Source of the DNA: Ulota crispa
Taxonomy: Eukaryota > Streptophyta > Bryopsida > Orthotrichales > Orthotrichaceae
Length of the DNA: 64,000 nt
Direction of reading: 5' to 3'
Assembly (NCBI GenBank): GCA_963920765.1
Contig: OY987243.1
Span: forward strand, 18,781,419 to 18,845,418
Shown in pieces: positions 1-13,800 of this stretch (its first letter is position 1; every line of letters begins with the position of its first letter). A program made the position numbers and the translations under genes. A model generated the notes under the pieces. It was not told the origin of the DNA, searched no databases, and saw only the letters and a program-made list of their open reading frames with translations.

Positions 1-917
1 ACAAAAGTTTGCTGTGTGATGGTAGACCTGGCCAGTTCCTGCTTTAGGTTTTGGTATCAAATTTGGGCACGAAGCTATTCTTGACCTCCTAACAGAGTTT
101 TGGAATGTGATTTTGAGATTGTTTTCCTCTGACACCCCCTATTATTACATCACTGAAATGTCTTAGCTGGGAAAACTATGCCAATTCTAGTGTTGGGCAG
201 TGGCAAGAAGTGATAAAGGTGTCTGCCTCGTGATTCCCGCTGTGCAGTTCCAAGTTTTGTTATAAAAAGTTACCACAATGCAACTCTTTTTTTCTTCAAA
301 GGATTAGCCTCTTCTTTTAGAGAATGTTGTGTTGAAGTTGTCTTTATTGGGCATTGCTCTGGCTGCCCTAGTTAGGTAGCTCAAATGATTGTGGAAAGTA
401 GTCCATAACAAGCTGCGGAAAGTGATGAAGAATATACTTTTTCCACAAAAGGTGTCAGTATTTGAGTACCTACGTGTATTGTCATTGAAATAGCTAGGAT
501 TGTTGGTAACATAATGAGCAAGAAAAGCTTGGGGAAGTGATTTTCCAAGTAGAAATGAGAGAGGAGTGATTATCAAACGTAATAGGAAAACTGGGTCTTT
601 TCCCACCCTATTTTTCTTTGTTTGTCTACATGCGAGGTTTTTACCGACAGGTTTTGCAATGAGTTCCCTCATGTCTTATAATGCAGCTCTTCTTCTCCGA
701 AGGCTTCTTTCCAACTTTGGATTATGTGCCCTCTTTGAGATTATGATTCGGTAGTTACTTTAAGAAACAGAATGTTGCAGATTCTGGTCAAGTGCAGTTG
801 AGTTTCTACACACCAGAACTAAGTTTTAGAGCATGGAAGTCAATAACTAAGCGAAGAGGAATGATTTTGTGATATTAGGTTTTGATGTGTCTTCTTCGTT
901 GAGATGGAATATGGCAG
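1..917. other. Non-coding stretch upstream of first visible ACS exon
   Basis: No exon of the acetyl-CoA synthetase gene is recognisable here, although the family has a further N-terminal segment (transit-peptide region in plants) before the first visible exon. The stretch is AT-rich and its short open frames look random. It is probably the end of a long first intron, with the initiator exon outside the window. Confidence 0.5.
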
Positions 918-3900
918 TATGATGAAATGTACAAGCGATCTGTGCAAGATCCGGATGGATTCTGGGGGGACATTGCATCGACTTTTTATTGGAAAAAGAA
1001 GTGGCCTACCAGCAAAGATGGAAACTTGCACTCTGCCAATATTGATGTTCGCAAGGGGCGAGTTGCAGTTGAGGTATATTCAATTCTTCCTCAAGCAGCT
1101 ATGAATAATCCTACCAGCTTATTTTGATCGATGTACCATATCTAGGTCACCTAGCTATTAGAATTGCTGGCTCCAATAGACTTTTTATTCAAGTTGATTT
1201 TAGGGTTGAAGTTTTTCATTTTTTTATTATTCTTCCACCACCACATGCTTTTGATTTAACTTGAGAAAACAGTGTAGATGTTAACACTGCATGAGTATGA
1301 GGGATAATTGCTTCATCTTGTGAGAGAAGATGAAACATTTAATATTTTAAGCTTTGAGTTACCTTTACAACCTCCGTTATAAGCATCCATTTCTTATTTA
1401 ACCCTTGAATGTCTAAGCTGCCAAATGTGGCTCTTTTCAGATGTGCATGTCCTGCACTTTTGGACATTTTTGTACAGTAGATGCATGTTTTGGAACTTAA
1501 GGTATTACAATTGGATGTTACCGTCCGAGATGCACTGTCTGTTCTTGATTCAAGCAATTAGGGGCTTTTCCTCACAAAATCAAGTTTTGCATTTCTGACA
1601 GTGGTTTAAAGGTGGCCAAACCAACATCTGCTACAACGCCCTTGACAGACACGTGGAAGCAGGCCATGGTGATAAGGTGGCCTTCTATTGGGAAGGGAAC
1701 GACACGGGCGTGGATGCCACGTTGACTTACAAAGAAGTCCTGGAACAAGTTTGCCAGGTATGGATCCCACGTTGTCTTGAAAATCCAATTTTACTTGTAG
1801 GTTCAACTATAAAATGCATAGATTCACAACGTTTTTTAGCAGTTGTGAGATTATAACATTTAAAAATACGAGATTCCAAAGTCTAACGTCTAATTAGCTT
1901 GCATAACTTAGTAATTGGAATCTTGTACTTGAGATGAGCTCAAGATTTTGCACAAAATGAATCTGGATCCTCTTTTCTAAGGTTGTTGAGGTCATCCGAA
2001 ATGTGAACTTCGTGATTTTGTCCTAGTGGCTAAAAAACACTGCGGAATGTGCTAAAAATTCAAATTTAACTATGTGATGTTCTCATGATTTTGTAGTTAT
2101 GAAAACTTTCGGTAGAAGCGTTGCTAAGTTTTTCCACATTTTTTAACACTGCTTCTCAAGGATGTGATGTTCTTCAGACTTTAGTGATGAAATTGCTGAT
2201 ACTCTTGGTGCAGCTTGCAAATTACTTGCGGAGTCAAGGTGTGAAGAAAGGGGATGCAGTGGCCATCTACATGCCTATGCTGGCAGAGTTGCCAGTTGCT
2301 ATGCTTGCTTGTGCGCGAATTGGAGCTGTCCATTCTGTAAGCCCAATTCTTGGTCACAGGGGTTTTAATCCTCGGTTATGGGTTCTAAGCCCCTGTGCTT
2401 TTGGATTCCTTTGACGCTAGGTTCATTCAATAGCCGAAATCACTTCCTGGGAGTCTACCCAACTGGGTTGGAAGTGGTCATTGACTGAAGTTGACATGAT
2501 TTTCATTGGTGTTCATTGAGTTATCTCCTGTACATTTTGTTGCTATTTTTCCGTTATTGCATTCAAGATTTCGTCTTTCACCTCTTAAAGGACTGGGATA
2601 CTTCAAAATTCCAAAGTTGTTAAAGATGCATTATAAAATGCAATCTACAAGAATACATAACCCACAGATCATATCTACCTAGCTGGATTTAACATTGAGC
2701 TCACTAATATTGATCAGTACAATTTTGAAACAAATAATGCAAGCTTCCTTCTAAAATCAATTATGCCTTGAAAATTTAAGATTTTTACGAGTGCCTTTCT
2801 CCAGTTATGATGTTAAATTATAGTCGTGATGATTTCTTGAGATTTTTTTATCTTTACTTACTTTCTGAAGTCATATTTTGGAGGGTCATGTTTTGACCAA
2901 GAAAAGTTAGTTTATCACGTGAAACATACTTGTATTCTTTGACCTGCAAAATATTTGCAGAAAGAATAGTTGAAGATCTACATTGTACAAATCTTTAAAA
3001 ACGAAGAAAAAGAATTTAAGAAAATATGAATCTAGTTGCTGTATGCATAGTACTTGTTTTCATTCATTGTTTTCAAACTTTGGACCCTTGGTCGTTTTAA
3101 GGGATTAAAGTGCATCTGCCTTTTTATCATGAAATTTTCTCTGGTTATTGAGATTCTGCTGTTTGTGCAGGTTGTGTTTGCAGGGTTCTCTGCGGAATCG
3201 TTGTCACAGCGTATTCTTGACTGCCGTCCAAACGTCATCCTGACTAGTAGTGCAGTGAAACGTGCAGCCAAGGTCATCAATCTCAAGGACATTGTTGATG
3301 ATGCATTGCAAAGAGCAGCAGACAACGGTCATGCAGTAGGTGAGCATCTTTCAAGGCTAGAAATGAGAAAAAGTTAAAAAACAGCTAGACATGAAATCAA
3401 TTACACCTAAAGTTTGGTTATTTTCCAACTCGTGCGATTTGTTATATCTTTGTGCAGGCCGATGTTTGACATATGATAATGATTCTGCGTTGAAGAGGAA
3501 GGACACAGCATGGACAGAAGGCCGTGATATCTGGTGGCAGGTCATTTTTTTCATTCTTCGAGACGCTTGGGGTTTTGCCCAACATCTAGCAGTTTGTGAA
3601 AACTTACCCTTTTTTACTTAGATAGAATCCAAATCCAACTTTAAGATTCCCTCTATAGAGCATATATAGTCACGCCAACGCTTGTCTTTTTGGAGTACCT
3701 TCTGTTTTGAGACGAACTCAAGATTGTGCTAAAAAACTGTAAACAAACCAGACTTCATGAATTTGTCGTCACGGTCCATTTAATACTTTTCAGTTATTTC
3801 GGCACCGAACAGCCCTGTCAAGTTGGTAGCTTTTGACCCCTTTTGGATATTGCTTGCAGGACGTAGTACCGTCACATTTAAAGGAGTGCGAAGTGGAGTG

Positions 3901-4006
3901 GGTGGATGCAGAGGATACGTTGTTCTTGTTATACACCAGTGGAAGCACTGGGAAGCCTAAGGTGAAAATACTGCAACTTTTATCCAAAAGTTGCACTCTC
4001 TGCTTG

Positions 4007-4038
<32 letters not shown>

Positions 4039-7000
4039 TCAAGTTGTTAGTAAAACGACCTCCCAACCAGACCTTTTTATTCACAATGGTGTAAGGCCCA
4101 ACTAGTAAGGACCAGTTTTAGCGAGTTAAATGAAATCTTTAGCTGGAACTGGACATGATTCTTTACCTGTTAACACTCATTATCTTTTAGAATTTCTAGC
4201 TTAACCCGTTGTGAAGTTTCTAGAGCCTGGTGTTTTGTTGAAAGGCATTGGGTTTGATTTTATATTGCTATTATGGCAGGGCGTGCTGCATACAACGGGA
4301 GGGTACATGGTATATGCTGCTACAACTTTTAAATACGCGTTCAATTATCACGAAGATGACGTCTATTGGTGAGTCCTGGTTTCTGTTTCTTTCAAGGTAC
4401 TGGGGTTGACTGTGCACCACTAGTGTGTCATTTTTTTGAATTGAAGGTTACATTTCTAGTGCATGAAGGCATAAAGCTTGTGGTTGCTTTTACGCAGGTG
4501 CACAGCAGACTGTGGATGGATTACTGGCCATAGTTACTTGACGTATGGCCCTCTTCTCAACGGTGCCTCCATAGTGGTTTTTGAAGGGGTAATTGAGGCC
4601 CTCCTTGCTTCCTTACGTCGTGTCATAATCAAATAGCTTTGTCTTGATAATGGCTTTCCATTATTTTTTGTGTAAGAAAAATTTATTCGTGTCGTAGAAA
4701 ATATGGTTTTGCGTCGTGAAATGTGAGGTTTTGTGTTGTAGAAAACAGGGTTATGTGATGATCACTGAGTGTCAGTGCTGTGTGAACAGGTCCCCAACTA
4801 TCCAGACGCTGGGCGCTGCTGGGAAATAGTAGACAAGTACAAAGTGACCATCTTCTATACTGCCCCAACTGCAATTCGTTCATTGATGCGGTCAGGTGAC
4901 GAGGTATCTCCACAATTGCCCTAGTTATGTTCCAAGTTTTGGCTTAAAAATTTCTCCAGAAACAGAGGACCAAAAATATGGATATTGTAGGGTCTGATAG
5001 ACAAAAGGATGAAAAATCAAAATATAAAAAGCGTTTGTTTGGCATGTAGACAGAAGAGTATGAAACTCTAGTCAGAATACTTCCAAGGGATGAACCGCAC
5101 TCTTGAACTTTAAATAGCTATTCATTTTGCAAGGGACAAATGTGCAATGTGACTATGATACTCAAATTCGCAAGTCACTCCGCATCATGCTTGGTGAAAA
5201 GAAGATTATAGTATTTTGATGTGTAATAGAAATACCAACTTGGACAGTTTTCTAGGTATGTCGTATTGATCAATGTTTATTATCTGTTTCATGGTTTGGC
5301 AGCCTGTAAAGCGGCATTCTCGCAAGTCTTTGAGAGTGCTGGGAAGTGTGGGAGAACCAATTAATCCAAGTGCATGGAGATGGTACTATGATGTCGTTGG
5401 CAATAAACGATGTCCCGTCGTTGACACGTGGTGGCAAACTGAGACAGGGGGGTTCATGGTATGGACCAGTGTTCACAAATGTGACTAAACTTAGCAATAC
5501 TTCTACCGTTTTATTTTTTATGCTACAGAAACGTGCATAGCACAGTTTACATTTGAAATTCCAGCACGGGTTTTACTAACTTGAGCTAAATATGAAAACC
5601 ACAATCACATTTGAGAGCGCACTAGTATGGACTGTGTGCAATTTCTCATACTTTTTCAGCAATTAGCTTGAATCGTGCTGCCATGTCTTGAAGTATGTTA
5701 CAAATCTGTTTGTCATATTCCCTGTGCTATTGGTTTAATTTGCTTATATGGGACCGATGAATCTTATTCCTAACACTATGAAAATTGTGTTGTTTGTAGA
5801 TCACTCCACTACCTGGTGCTTGGAGCCTTAAACCTGGGTCTGCTACCTTACCTTTTTTTGGAGTCCAGGTACATCAAGGAAATATGTTGTTTTTCTCAGA
5901 AACAGTTCACATTCTGTTCCAAGTCCTACTAATTTCTCAAAATTCTCAAAAGCTGGTTCATTTTGAAATTTGAGGCTTATGATTTCACCCTACGTTCCAA
6001 GCCCTCAGTTCGCTTAGAAATGCAGTACATGGTATAACCTTTTGAAAATTTTGGTGCCAGGAAGGTAGGACGTAGTTCCAAGAATTGGGTTCAACCAAAA
6101 CAAAATTTGTACTTGGAAGCCAAGTCTCAAGAATCTTTTTGCATAGAATATTCAACATTTTTTGATATATTATTTTTTTCCCTTTGCAACCCAACAGAAT
6201 TAGACTTGGCGTTAAATGGAGACATGTAGAGTTTAAATATGGGACACAGTCTAAACTGCCCCCTCGCTATAACATCTGTGTCTAAGTTTGCATCTCACTC
6301 AAATTGTTGCCGCCCTAATGAAAACCATGTCATGCTCTAGTCTAAATGTCCACCCAACATGGTTGGAACTTGTCTAATGACTAGTTTGGCCGAAGTTGGA
6401 GACTCCCAAACTAAAACATGCTTGTACATGTAAGCATATCGAAAACCAAAATTGAACCTAAAACCAATACTATATACCTGTGTCATATGTTCAATACTAT
6501 GTACCTCTTGTGTATTTAGAGATCTTAAATGTAGGAGAGTAATACAATATGTTGGTGTTGGGTACATGATGTGCAGCCTGCTGTGGTGGATGAGAATGCA
6601 AAGGAACAGGCCGGGGAATGCAGTGGGTACTTGTGCATCAAGGGAGCGTGGCCTGGCATGATGCGAACTCTTCAAGGAGACCATGACCGCTATGAAACCA
6701 CGTACTTTGCTCCTTTCAAGGGCTTCTATTTCAGCGGTGATGGGTGCCGCCGGTCAGTTCCTTACATCATTTTTTGTTGTTACTCCACACAAGGCATTTT
6801 TAATATTATTTTTGAGGAAGAAAAAAAAAACCACAGCTGCCTACCATATCACATAATTGGGCTTAAACTTCAGTATCTAGTATAATTTCAGTAAAATAGG
6901 CACGTGTAATCCTACTCTATAGACCACCAAGCAGTTCAAAGTCCTGTTTTCAAAGTTCTAGGCACCTTGTGTTTATACAAATCCTAGTCATAATAGTTTT

Positions 7001-9764
7001 TGGTGTTAATAGCACTTGAGGATATGGTTTTCTGTTAAAAGCTTTGGTCATATCATGTCTACACTAATTCTTGTTTTAGAGTACTGAAAAGTCGTAACTT
7101 TCTAGAGCTCCAAGAACCTTACTGTTTACATACCCTGATCCTACTTCTTACAAATTCCAGTCCCAATCTTTGCAAATTCGAATTCCAACCCTAATTTTTC
7201 TATAAAGTTGTAGACACTTAAAATTCCCTTTCTTTTGAAGAGCTTTGACCATCTCATACCTACACCAGTCCTATTGTTTAGAGCAATTCAGAGTCCTGAT
7301 TTGCAGAGCTCTGGACAACTGAAGCTTTTGGCTTTCTCCAAAGCAAGCCAACTTAACAAATTCAAATATTTTGTGAAGCTTTTGGGGATTTTTTGTTTGT
7401 GCAGGGATAAAGATGGCTACTACTGGCTGACAGGACGGGTGGATGACGTCATTAATGTCAGGTGCGTGTGTGTTGCCCATTTTACACACTGCTCAACCTT
7501 ATTTTTCAGTACTATTTCTTTTTGCCAAATTTACAGCACAGGGTCACGTCTTTTACATACCAAATCATTTGTAAATGTGACAGTGTTCACTAACGTAGCT
7601 AACTTTAGCAAAATTCTTACCAACAAAACTGTATTGCTAAATTAAACAACATCTGAATACCACAAATATCATGTTTAATTAACGTGGCAAATATGACTTG
7701 CACAAGATCCTGGTGCTAAGGAAGTATTCCAATCTTTTGCACATCTATTAGGCCTGAATTCTCTAACTGTGAACTAGTACGTGATTGAAGAATCTCCTTC
7801 ATGACAAAACTTCTAGTTTCTCTTTGTTTTATTGACATGAATATCATTTTTAGACTTTGGACTGTCTAGGTATAGTTGAATATGGCAGAAAAGAAGTTTC
7901 AGCACACTTAGCAATGTGTTTAACTACTTGAGCTAATTATGAAAATCCCATTTGGGTTACAGTGGGCACCGCATAGGCACGGCAGAGGTTGAATCAGCGT
8001 TAGTCTCGCATCCTCAGTGTGCTGAAGCTGCAGTTGTGGGGTTTGATCACGAGGTAAGACCACCGCTTCCTCTCATTTTTATTCTCTTTCCTTCAATAAG
8101 GGCACTTTGCTCTGCCAACTACCAGAAAATGGAACCCGCATAAACATCATTTCATTGACTTGGATGTTTTGATTTGAATATTTTAAGCAAAGGTGTGTTG
8201 ATTAGGACTTGCTTGTGTTGGTTAGGATTGCTTGATTTGGGCCCATTTTCTACTGGTTCAAAATGTTTACATACTCACAAACTTTGGTGATGTTTCTCTT
8301 TTTCTTTTTTTTTTGGTTTCAGGTAAAAGGTCAAGGCATCTACGCTTTTGTCACACTTTTAGAAGACGTGGAGTACAGCAATGAGCTTCGCACTGCGCTC
8401 ATCAACTGTGTCCGATCACAGGTACTGCTTGATCTGTTGGAGTGATGACTCTAATTTATTTTATTGGTATTGCAATTCATTTCTGCTGATCGTTGGGAGA
8501 GTTTAGTTTCCATTTTCTCAATTCTGAAATGCTATCAGGTTTAAACTTTGAGCTGGAAGCTCTAATCTTATGCCTCATGTCCTGAAGCTCTCATGAGTGG
8601 AAATCATGTCCCTAATGGTCGCTTTACTCTCTGAGTTAAGGCTAACTTACAGCCCAAGACGATCCTATTCTAACCTCCCATTGGTTGACTTTCTGAAATC
8701 TCCCTCAACACCTGTACACTTGGAGGAAAAATCTCATAATGAAATTTTAAAGCTCAAATGACTAGATCTAATATGGCCTTAATATGGGCTCAACTGCAAG
8801 AATTGGGTTCACTACTAATGAATGGCCAAGGTTGTCAAATTCTATTGAAATACACTTAAATATATAAAAATTGTGGGATAATTGACATTGTAGGATAGAA
8901 TTGAAATCTCACCTGCTTTGTTCAAACTCCTTCATTCCTTCTTTTTCTAAAATTGTCAAAATTTTGTAATTTCGACCTCAATAGTTCGGCATCAACACCT
9001 TTAGGCATGAGAAAAGAAATGCTCTTGTTATACTATGATTAGAACAAGTGCTTGAAACTGCTCTTGATGTGGTATGAGCTGAAGCTTTGGTTTTGATAAC
9101 CTCAACTCTTGGTCACTGATTCCAAATGTGATTTTCATAATTACCTCAAGTGGCTAAAAGCATTGCCAAACATGCTTAAGTTTCAATTCCAACATTGTGC
9201 TAGTATTTTCACATTTATTGTAGCTATTCCTTCATTTGTAAGTGATTTGTGAACTTCAGTGTTTACACATATGATCCTTGCCTGCAATTCTTTAGTCCCA
9301 CGCTATTTTTGAGAAGTATCAAATCACTTGGATTTGGGAGGTTCTGCTCAAAGTATTAGTTCAACTCCTTGACTGGAACGTAGCAAGATTTTCTTATCCC
9401 AATATAGACACCCATGTCTATAGCAGGGCACAAATGTTTGAAAATCTAACTTTAGACTTCACTAGGTCCCTTTCAACTATTGAAACATTTATTGGTAGGT
9501 TTAGTAAAAACCTTAATTGAAGTCTTATTGGTGTTTTAATGAATGGGCGGCAATGTGTGTTGTTATGATATTTGTCAGATTGGAGCGTTTGCTGCACCTG
9601 ATGTCATCCACTGGGCTCCAGGCCTACCCAAGACCCGGAGTGGCAAAATCATGCGCAGAATTCTGAGGAAAATTGCTGGCAACCAACTGGATGAACTTGG
9701 TGATATCAGCACCTTGGCTGACACGACAGTAGTTGATCAGCTCATTAGTCTTCGTGGCAAGTAA
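918..9764 (+). CDS. ACS: Acetyl-CoA synthetase (AMP-forming), 5' end outside window
   Basis: Activates acetate to acetyl-CoA through acetyl-AMP; the plant enzyme is plastidic. Sixteen exons: 918-1073, 1602-1757, 2214-2336, 3171-3339, 3458-3540, 3860-3961, 4280-4368, 4498-4588, 4790-4903, 5303-5458, 5800-5868, 6577-6752, 7405-7461, 7963-8053, 8323-8421, 9579-9764 (TAA). They join in frame to 638 residues that match the plant ACS family almost end to end. Visible motifs are the P-loop [10 protein letters not shown] (about residues 254-263), TWWQTETGG (403-411, with the Trp that limits the acyl pocket to acetate), [10 protein letters not shown] (near 500-509) and PKTRSGK, whose lysine (about 600) is the adenylation lysine that deacetylases control. 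The initiator Met and transit peptide are missing because the first exon(s) lie upstream. No disabling change is seen, so the gene looks functional. Introns range from about 110 bp to 1.16 kb and carry repeat fragments. Confidence 0.95.
4008..4038. repeat. CCCATG hexanucleotide microsatellite in ACS intron
   Basis: About five copies of CCCATG lie in the intron just after the exon that encodes the ATP-binding P-loop. The intron continues normally to its acceptor at 4279. Confidence 0.8.
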
Positions 9765-11705
9765 TCCCCCCTTTTGCTTCATTATAGCTGAACTGCGGCT
9801 TCACTACATCCAGGACGAACACTTCATGTCTTTTTCAAAATCTTCAAGTCACCTCTCAGAGTTCTCTCTGAATAATCATCTGTTTTCCTACCTTTTTCTA
9901 CAAAGGAAAACAACAGGTATGATATTGAAACAACAGAGGTTTCAAAGCCTGGTAGATTTCCAAACAAATAATGTTTTCCTCTTTGTCTCTTATAGGCAGA
10001 AGAAAAACCTTGATTTTGCACAGTGGTTTTTAAAGCCGGGTTCTTGTCATTTTCCTCATTTTTTATATAAAAGAATGCATGCTTGCACTTTTTTGCACCG
10101 CGCTAGGTGCACAATACTTTATGATTTTCTCATCAGGAAATGCAGTTTTGAGTGATAAAACTTTGATTTTCTCCCTGAGAATTTGAAACCCTTAGTAATC
10201 TTCTAATAATATTCCCACGCACTATTTTTTTTAAACTGTTCTTAGGCGAAATTGCTGTTTGCCTACGGTCTGAGAACCTCGTGTTATGAATCCATAGGGT
10301 GTAGATGGTGAGTTGGTGTAATTGTGGATTTTGCTCTGTGGAGATAACCGTATCTTAGTTTTGATTTATTGCTTTTCACAAAGATATATGAAAAGGTGCA
10401 CGATGGTTTTTTAGGGAACAACGGTATTATTTTGCAAATTGTTAGAATTTACAGGAATTTGAAACTGGAAATGAACCCAAGGATGATGTGTTTAATTACT
10501 TCTGTACTTTTCATGTAATTATGGATGTTTTTTTGTTCATGAATAATTGTCAATCTTCTCATATTTTGCAAACAGGAATAGTTTTTAGATTATTAGTGTC
10601 AAACATGACACAAGGGTGTCCTCAATTCGGCCAAGATGAGGGTACAATAACAATATAGTGAAGGTGGGTCCAAATGTGTTTGGAGAAAATTGTCCCCAAT
10701 CCACTTGCAAAGCCAAATAGGAAGCCCATGAGCTTGGCACAAGAGTGGTTTTGGCTAGCACATGGAGTAAACTTGCAGCACCTAAAAAGTTGGTTGCTAT
10801 TTGAGTTTAACTAGCAAGTGCAAGTAATGCTTAGATAGTTCCTCCTTTTGTAATTTTTTCATCCTTCTTGCAATCACTCCTTGACTATAAGCTCCCACGT
10901 CGTTGGCAACTCTAGATCCAATCATGCAATAGGGCTTGAGACTCCTCAAGGAGGCCGCCAAGGGAATTGCACAAGTAGTAGGCCCATGTTTTGTTGTTTT
11001 TGGGTCTTTTGTCTATGCCTCAACTGAGGATGTCCTTACATTACCTCTTGGAAGGCATTGTAAATGTTACTATCTTTTCAATCTACTAATCACAAATGTG
11101 GTTAAAATTTAGAAAATAGAGATGTGGACAAAAAGATCCATTCCCCACTCAAACCCTTCACATGTAATCAATTCTTCACCAAATCTAAAACCAATTACGT
11201 AATTTTAAAGCCTCTAAAGGGGGACAACATGCATTAAAATTTGAATAGTAGACTATTCCAACTCCACACCCTTAATCCATGCCAAGTGCTATTTTGCTTT
11301 ATCAAATATGCTATATTTATCAACTTTTAATCTTCCACCAACAATGTTTTTAGCTTTTAACCACCTTTTAAAGCTTGAAATTGCCTCAATTCAAGCGAGC
11401 CTCTTGTAGATAGAAAGAGGGACACAATGTACTAAAATTTGACATGAATCAAGTTAAGAGAAGTTCTAACAAAAAACATTTGTAGAAAGCATCAAATTTT
11501 GATTAAAATGCTTTCAAAATCACTTCAAATCCATCATGAATTTAAAACCAACACATTCTCAATCTATAATTAGAAATTTCAACATATATAATTTTAAATT
11601 TCAGATTTAGTGAAGTATTGATAGCGTGGGAGGCCTGTGAGTTGGGAATGGATCTTTGTGTCCCCGTCTCTACTTCACCAAAATTTCTCTATAATATTGC
11701 AAAGT
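9765..11705. other. Intergenic, AT-rich; ACS 3' UTR at its start
   Basis: The first few hundred bases should include the ACS 3' UTR and poly(A) site, but I cannot place the cleavage site. No gene, RNA gene or clear repeat is seen in the rest. The short open frames here have no recognisable family. Confidence 0.5.
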
Positions 11706-12091
11706 TAAGGTAGAAATACCATAAACGGTTAAAATAAGCCACTTAGCCTCATAAGATATGGGGAACTTCTTGAGAAATTAAGCTCAATTTGTGCAAAAAC
11801 AAGGATAAGGAAGAATGCAAAAATAAAATAAAAAATAAAAAAATACTCAAGAATGAATATTTTATGCAATATAAATGTGGATTCTTCATTGGGACCCCAT
11901 TCTTGTTTCATAGGTGTATCTTAAACGGTTACCTCTAAAACCTTGTTCCAAAACAAGTGTGAACCAATCAAATGTGAGAAATTAGCATCTTTTCAGAATC
12001 TTTCAGAATCCTTTTCAAAACAAGCTATTGTTGGCTTCAAAACAATCTACTTCTCCTCATAGAGGTAACAGTTTATGGTATTCCTACCTTA
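11706..12091. mobile_element. MITE-like element, TA-flanked, terminal inverted repeat AGGTAG...
   Basis: The left end TAAGGTAGAAATACCATAAA is matched, inverted, by the right end, which reads back as TAAGGTAGGAATACCATAAA; about 23 of 26 positions agree. TA lies at both boundaries, as expected for a TA target duplication (Stowaway/mariner-like). The 386-bp interior has no coding capacity. The ends resemble those of the elements at 40966, 41944 and 51696 (TAAGGTAG then ACCCATAAG), so it is probably a diverged member of that family. Confidence 0.6.
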
Positions 12092-12894
12092 TGTGTATCA
12101 ATGCGTAAAAAATTGTAAATCTTGCACAATTAGTAGCAATTTAAGCCACTTGAGCTTAATTTAAAATTCATATTTGGGATCATTTCTTCGGTCACCTTCA
12201 AGTTTGTTGCCACATTCACTATATACTAGGTAGAATAATCCGAATACAATTGTGTGTATCCAAAAGTGGGTTCTAGTAAAGCTAGTTATTCATAAGAGAA
12301 CCTCAATATTCATAATAAACTTTTTATGATAAGAATATTGAAATTAAAGCAAGGATGTAAAATACCAACCAAGCAGTCTTGACCTCTTATAAAATTCGCT
12401 TCCAGCATTTGAATATCATTTTTGAACTTCACCTAGATTTAGAAGATTTTTTTCTATGTTTGACAGAAATCTGAAATTTCTTTTAGGATATGTCATTGTG
12501 TCACAAATCATATGCATGAGGTTGGGGTCTACAATTGCACTAAGTAGTAGTCATTAATAAAATTTGAAACAACTTTACTAAAAGAAACCCGTGTTTTTTA
12601 TAACAAATTTTTTTTGAATGACTAATTATTTTTGTGATAACAATGACATCAAAAATGACATCAAGATGTTAGTTTTAACATTTATTGTAACATAACTCAA
12701 GTGGATGTCCAAAAAGATTTATATTAATAAAAGAATAGCCGTCAATAAGTTAGGGTCTATCATATAATATTGTTCAATCAGTTAGGGTCGGGCATAAGTT
12801 AGGTTCAGGCATGATTAGGATCAAAAAGGTATAAATGGATAAAGTAAAATCACCTATGACTCTCTTTTATCTGCTTCACTAGATGTTAACAACA
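12092..12894. other. Intergenic, AT-rich
   Basis: I see no gene or recognisable repeat, only a few short direct repeats around GTTAGGGTC near 12750-12790. Base composition changes sharply to GC-rich at about 12895, where the SIN3 copy starts. Confidence 0.4.
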
Positions 12895-13360
12895 GGGGAA
12901 GCAAGCTGCGCGCGTCGGCAGAGTCTGCGGACGCGAATGGTGGTCAACAGTGACTGACGACGGACGATGCGCTGCTTCAGTACTTGAAGGACGTGAAGGA
13001 TAAATTTAAGGACAACAAGGAGAAGTACAACGAGTTTCTAGAGGTGATGAAGGACTTCAAGGAGCAGCGGGTGGATACTACGCTCCCTGCGGAGGAGAAA
13101 AAGCAACCGCTGGCGCAGCAGCAGCCTCAGCAGCAGCGCGCAGTGGAGTTTGATCAGGCGATCAACTATGTGAAGAAGATCGAGGCGCGCTTCCACGCCG
13201 ACAAGGACGAGCACGTGTACTAGGCATTCTTGGAGATTCTCCACATGTACCGGAAAGGGAACAAGAACATCAATGAGGTGTATCAGGAGGTGGCGTTGCT
13301 TTTTGCCAACCACAGCGATCTGTTGTAGGAGTTCACCTACTTTTTGCCCGGCCATCAGTA
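12895..13360 (+). pseudogene. Intronless SIN3-like co-repressor pseudogene (PAH1-PAH2 part)
   Basis: SIN3 proteins scaffold histone deacetylases through paired amphipathic helix (PAH) domains. The reading frame here gives the start of PAH1 (LTTDDALLQYLKDVKDKF, then NKEKYNEFLEVMKDFKEQRV) and, after a Gln-rich linker, PAH2 (VEFDQAINYVKKIEARFH, then [20 protein letters not shown]). Three in-frame stops break it: TGA at 12951-12953, TAG at 13221-13223 and TAG at 13326-13328. The second half of PAH1 is missing, so QRVDT runs straight into TLPAEEKKQ of the linker. No intron interrupts the copy, and its GC content is far above the flanks, which suggests a retrocopy of a host gene. No poly(A) tract is visible. 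Homology fades after about 13360. Confidence 0.85.
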
Positions 13361-13800
13361 TCCCATGGCAAACAAGCCCGCGCTGCAGTCGCAGCGTTTG
13401 AGCGTTCGCGCGATGGCGCGTTGGCGCAGCCGACGAGCAATGGCGGTCTTTTGGGGGTGAAGAAGGAAACGACCGTGGGGCCTCCTAGTCGCACCCGCGA
13501 GCTTGCACGTTGTGCGGTGATGGCTCGCACGGAAGTGAAGAAGGACATAGGGTGCGCCGTCGTTCTGTCATGTGTTTTGCCTATAATTCTTGCTTTGGTG
13601 ACGTCGCTGTAGGTTTTGTGTGCTTGCATGTCTGGAAATTGGTGTCTGGTTGTCGTAAAGGCTTTCGATGTGTGTTTGGTTGTTTGGATGCTCGTATGTT
13701 CACTCAGATGCTCGTTTGGTATTTACTGGACGGTAAATGTTGGATTGTGATGACAGGGACAAAAAGGAAGCAGGGGAGAGCGTCAACAACAAGTCACTAA
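13361..13800. other. GC-rich tail of the SIN3 copy and spacer
   Basis: The high GC of the SIN3 copy continues to about 13620 and then declines. No frame here matches SIN3 after PAH2. The open frames, such as the one from 13421 to 13612, are short and unsupported. It may be diverged sequence carried with the retrocopy. Confidence 0.35.

Noticed and set aside
1-917. Initiator exon of ACS in the first 900 bases
   Set aside because: No frame matches the N-terminal part of plant acetyl-CoA synthetase and no convincing donor site was seen.
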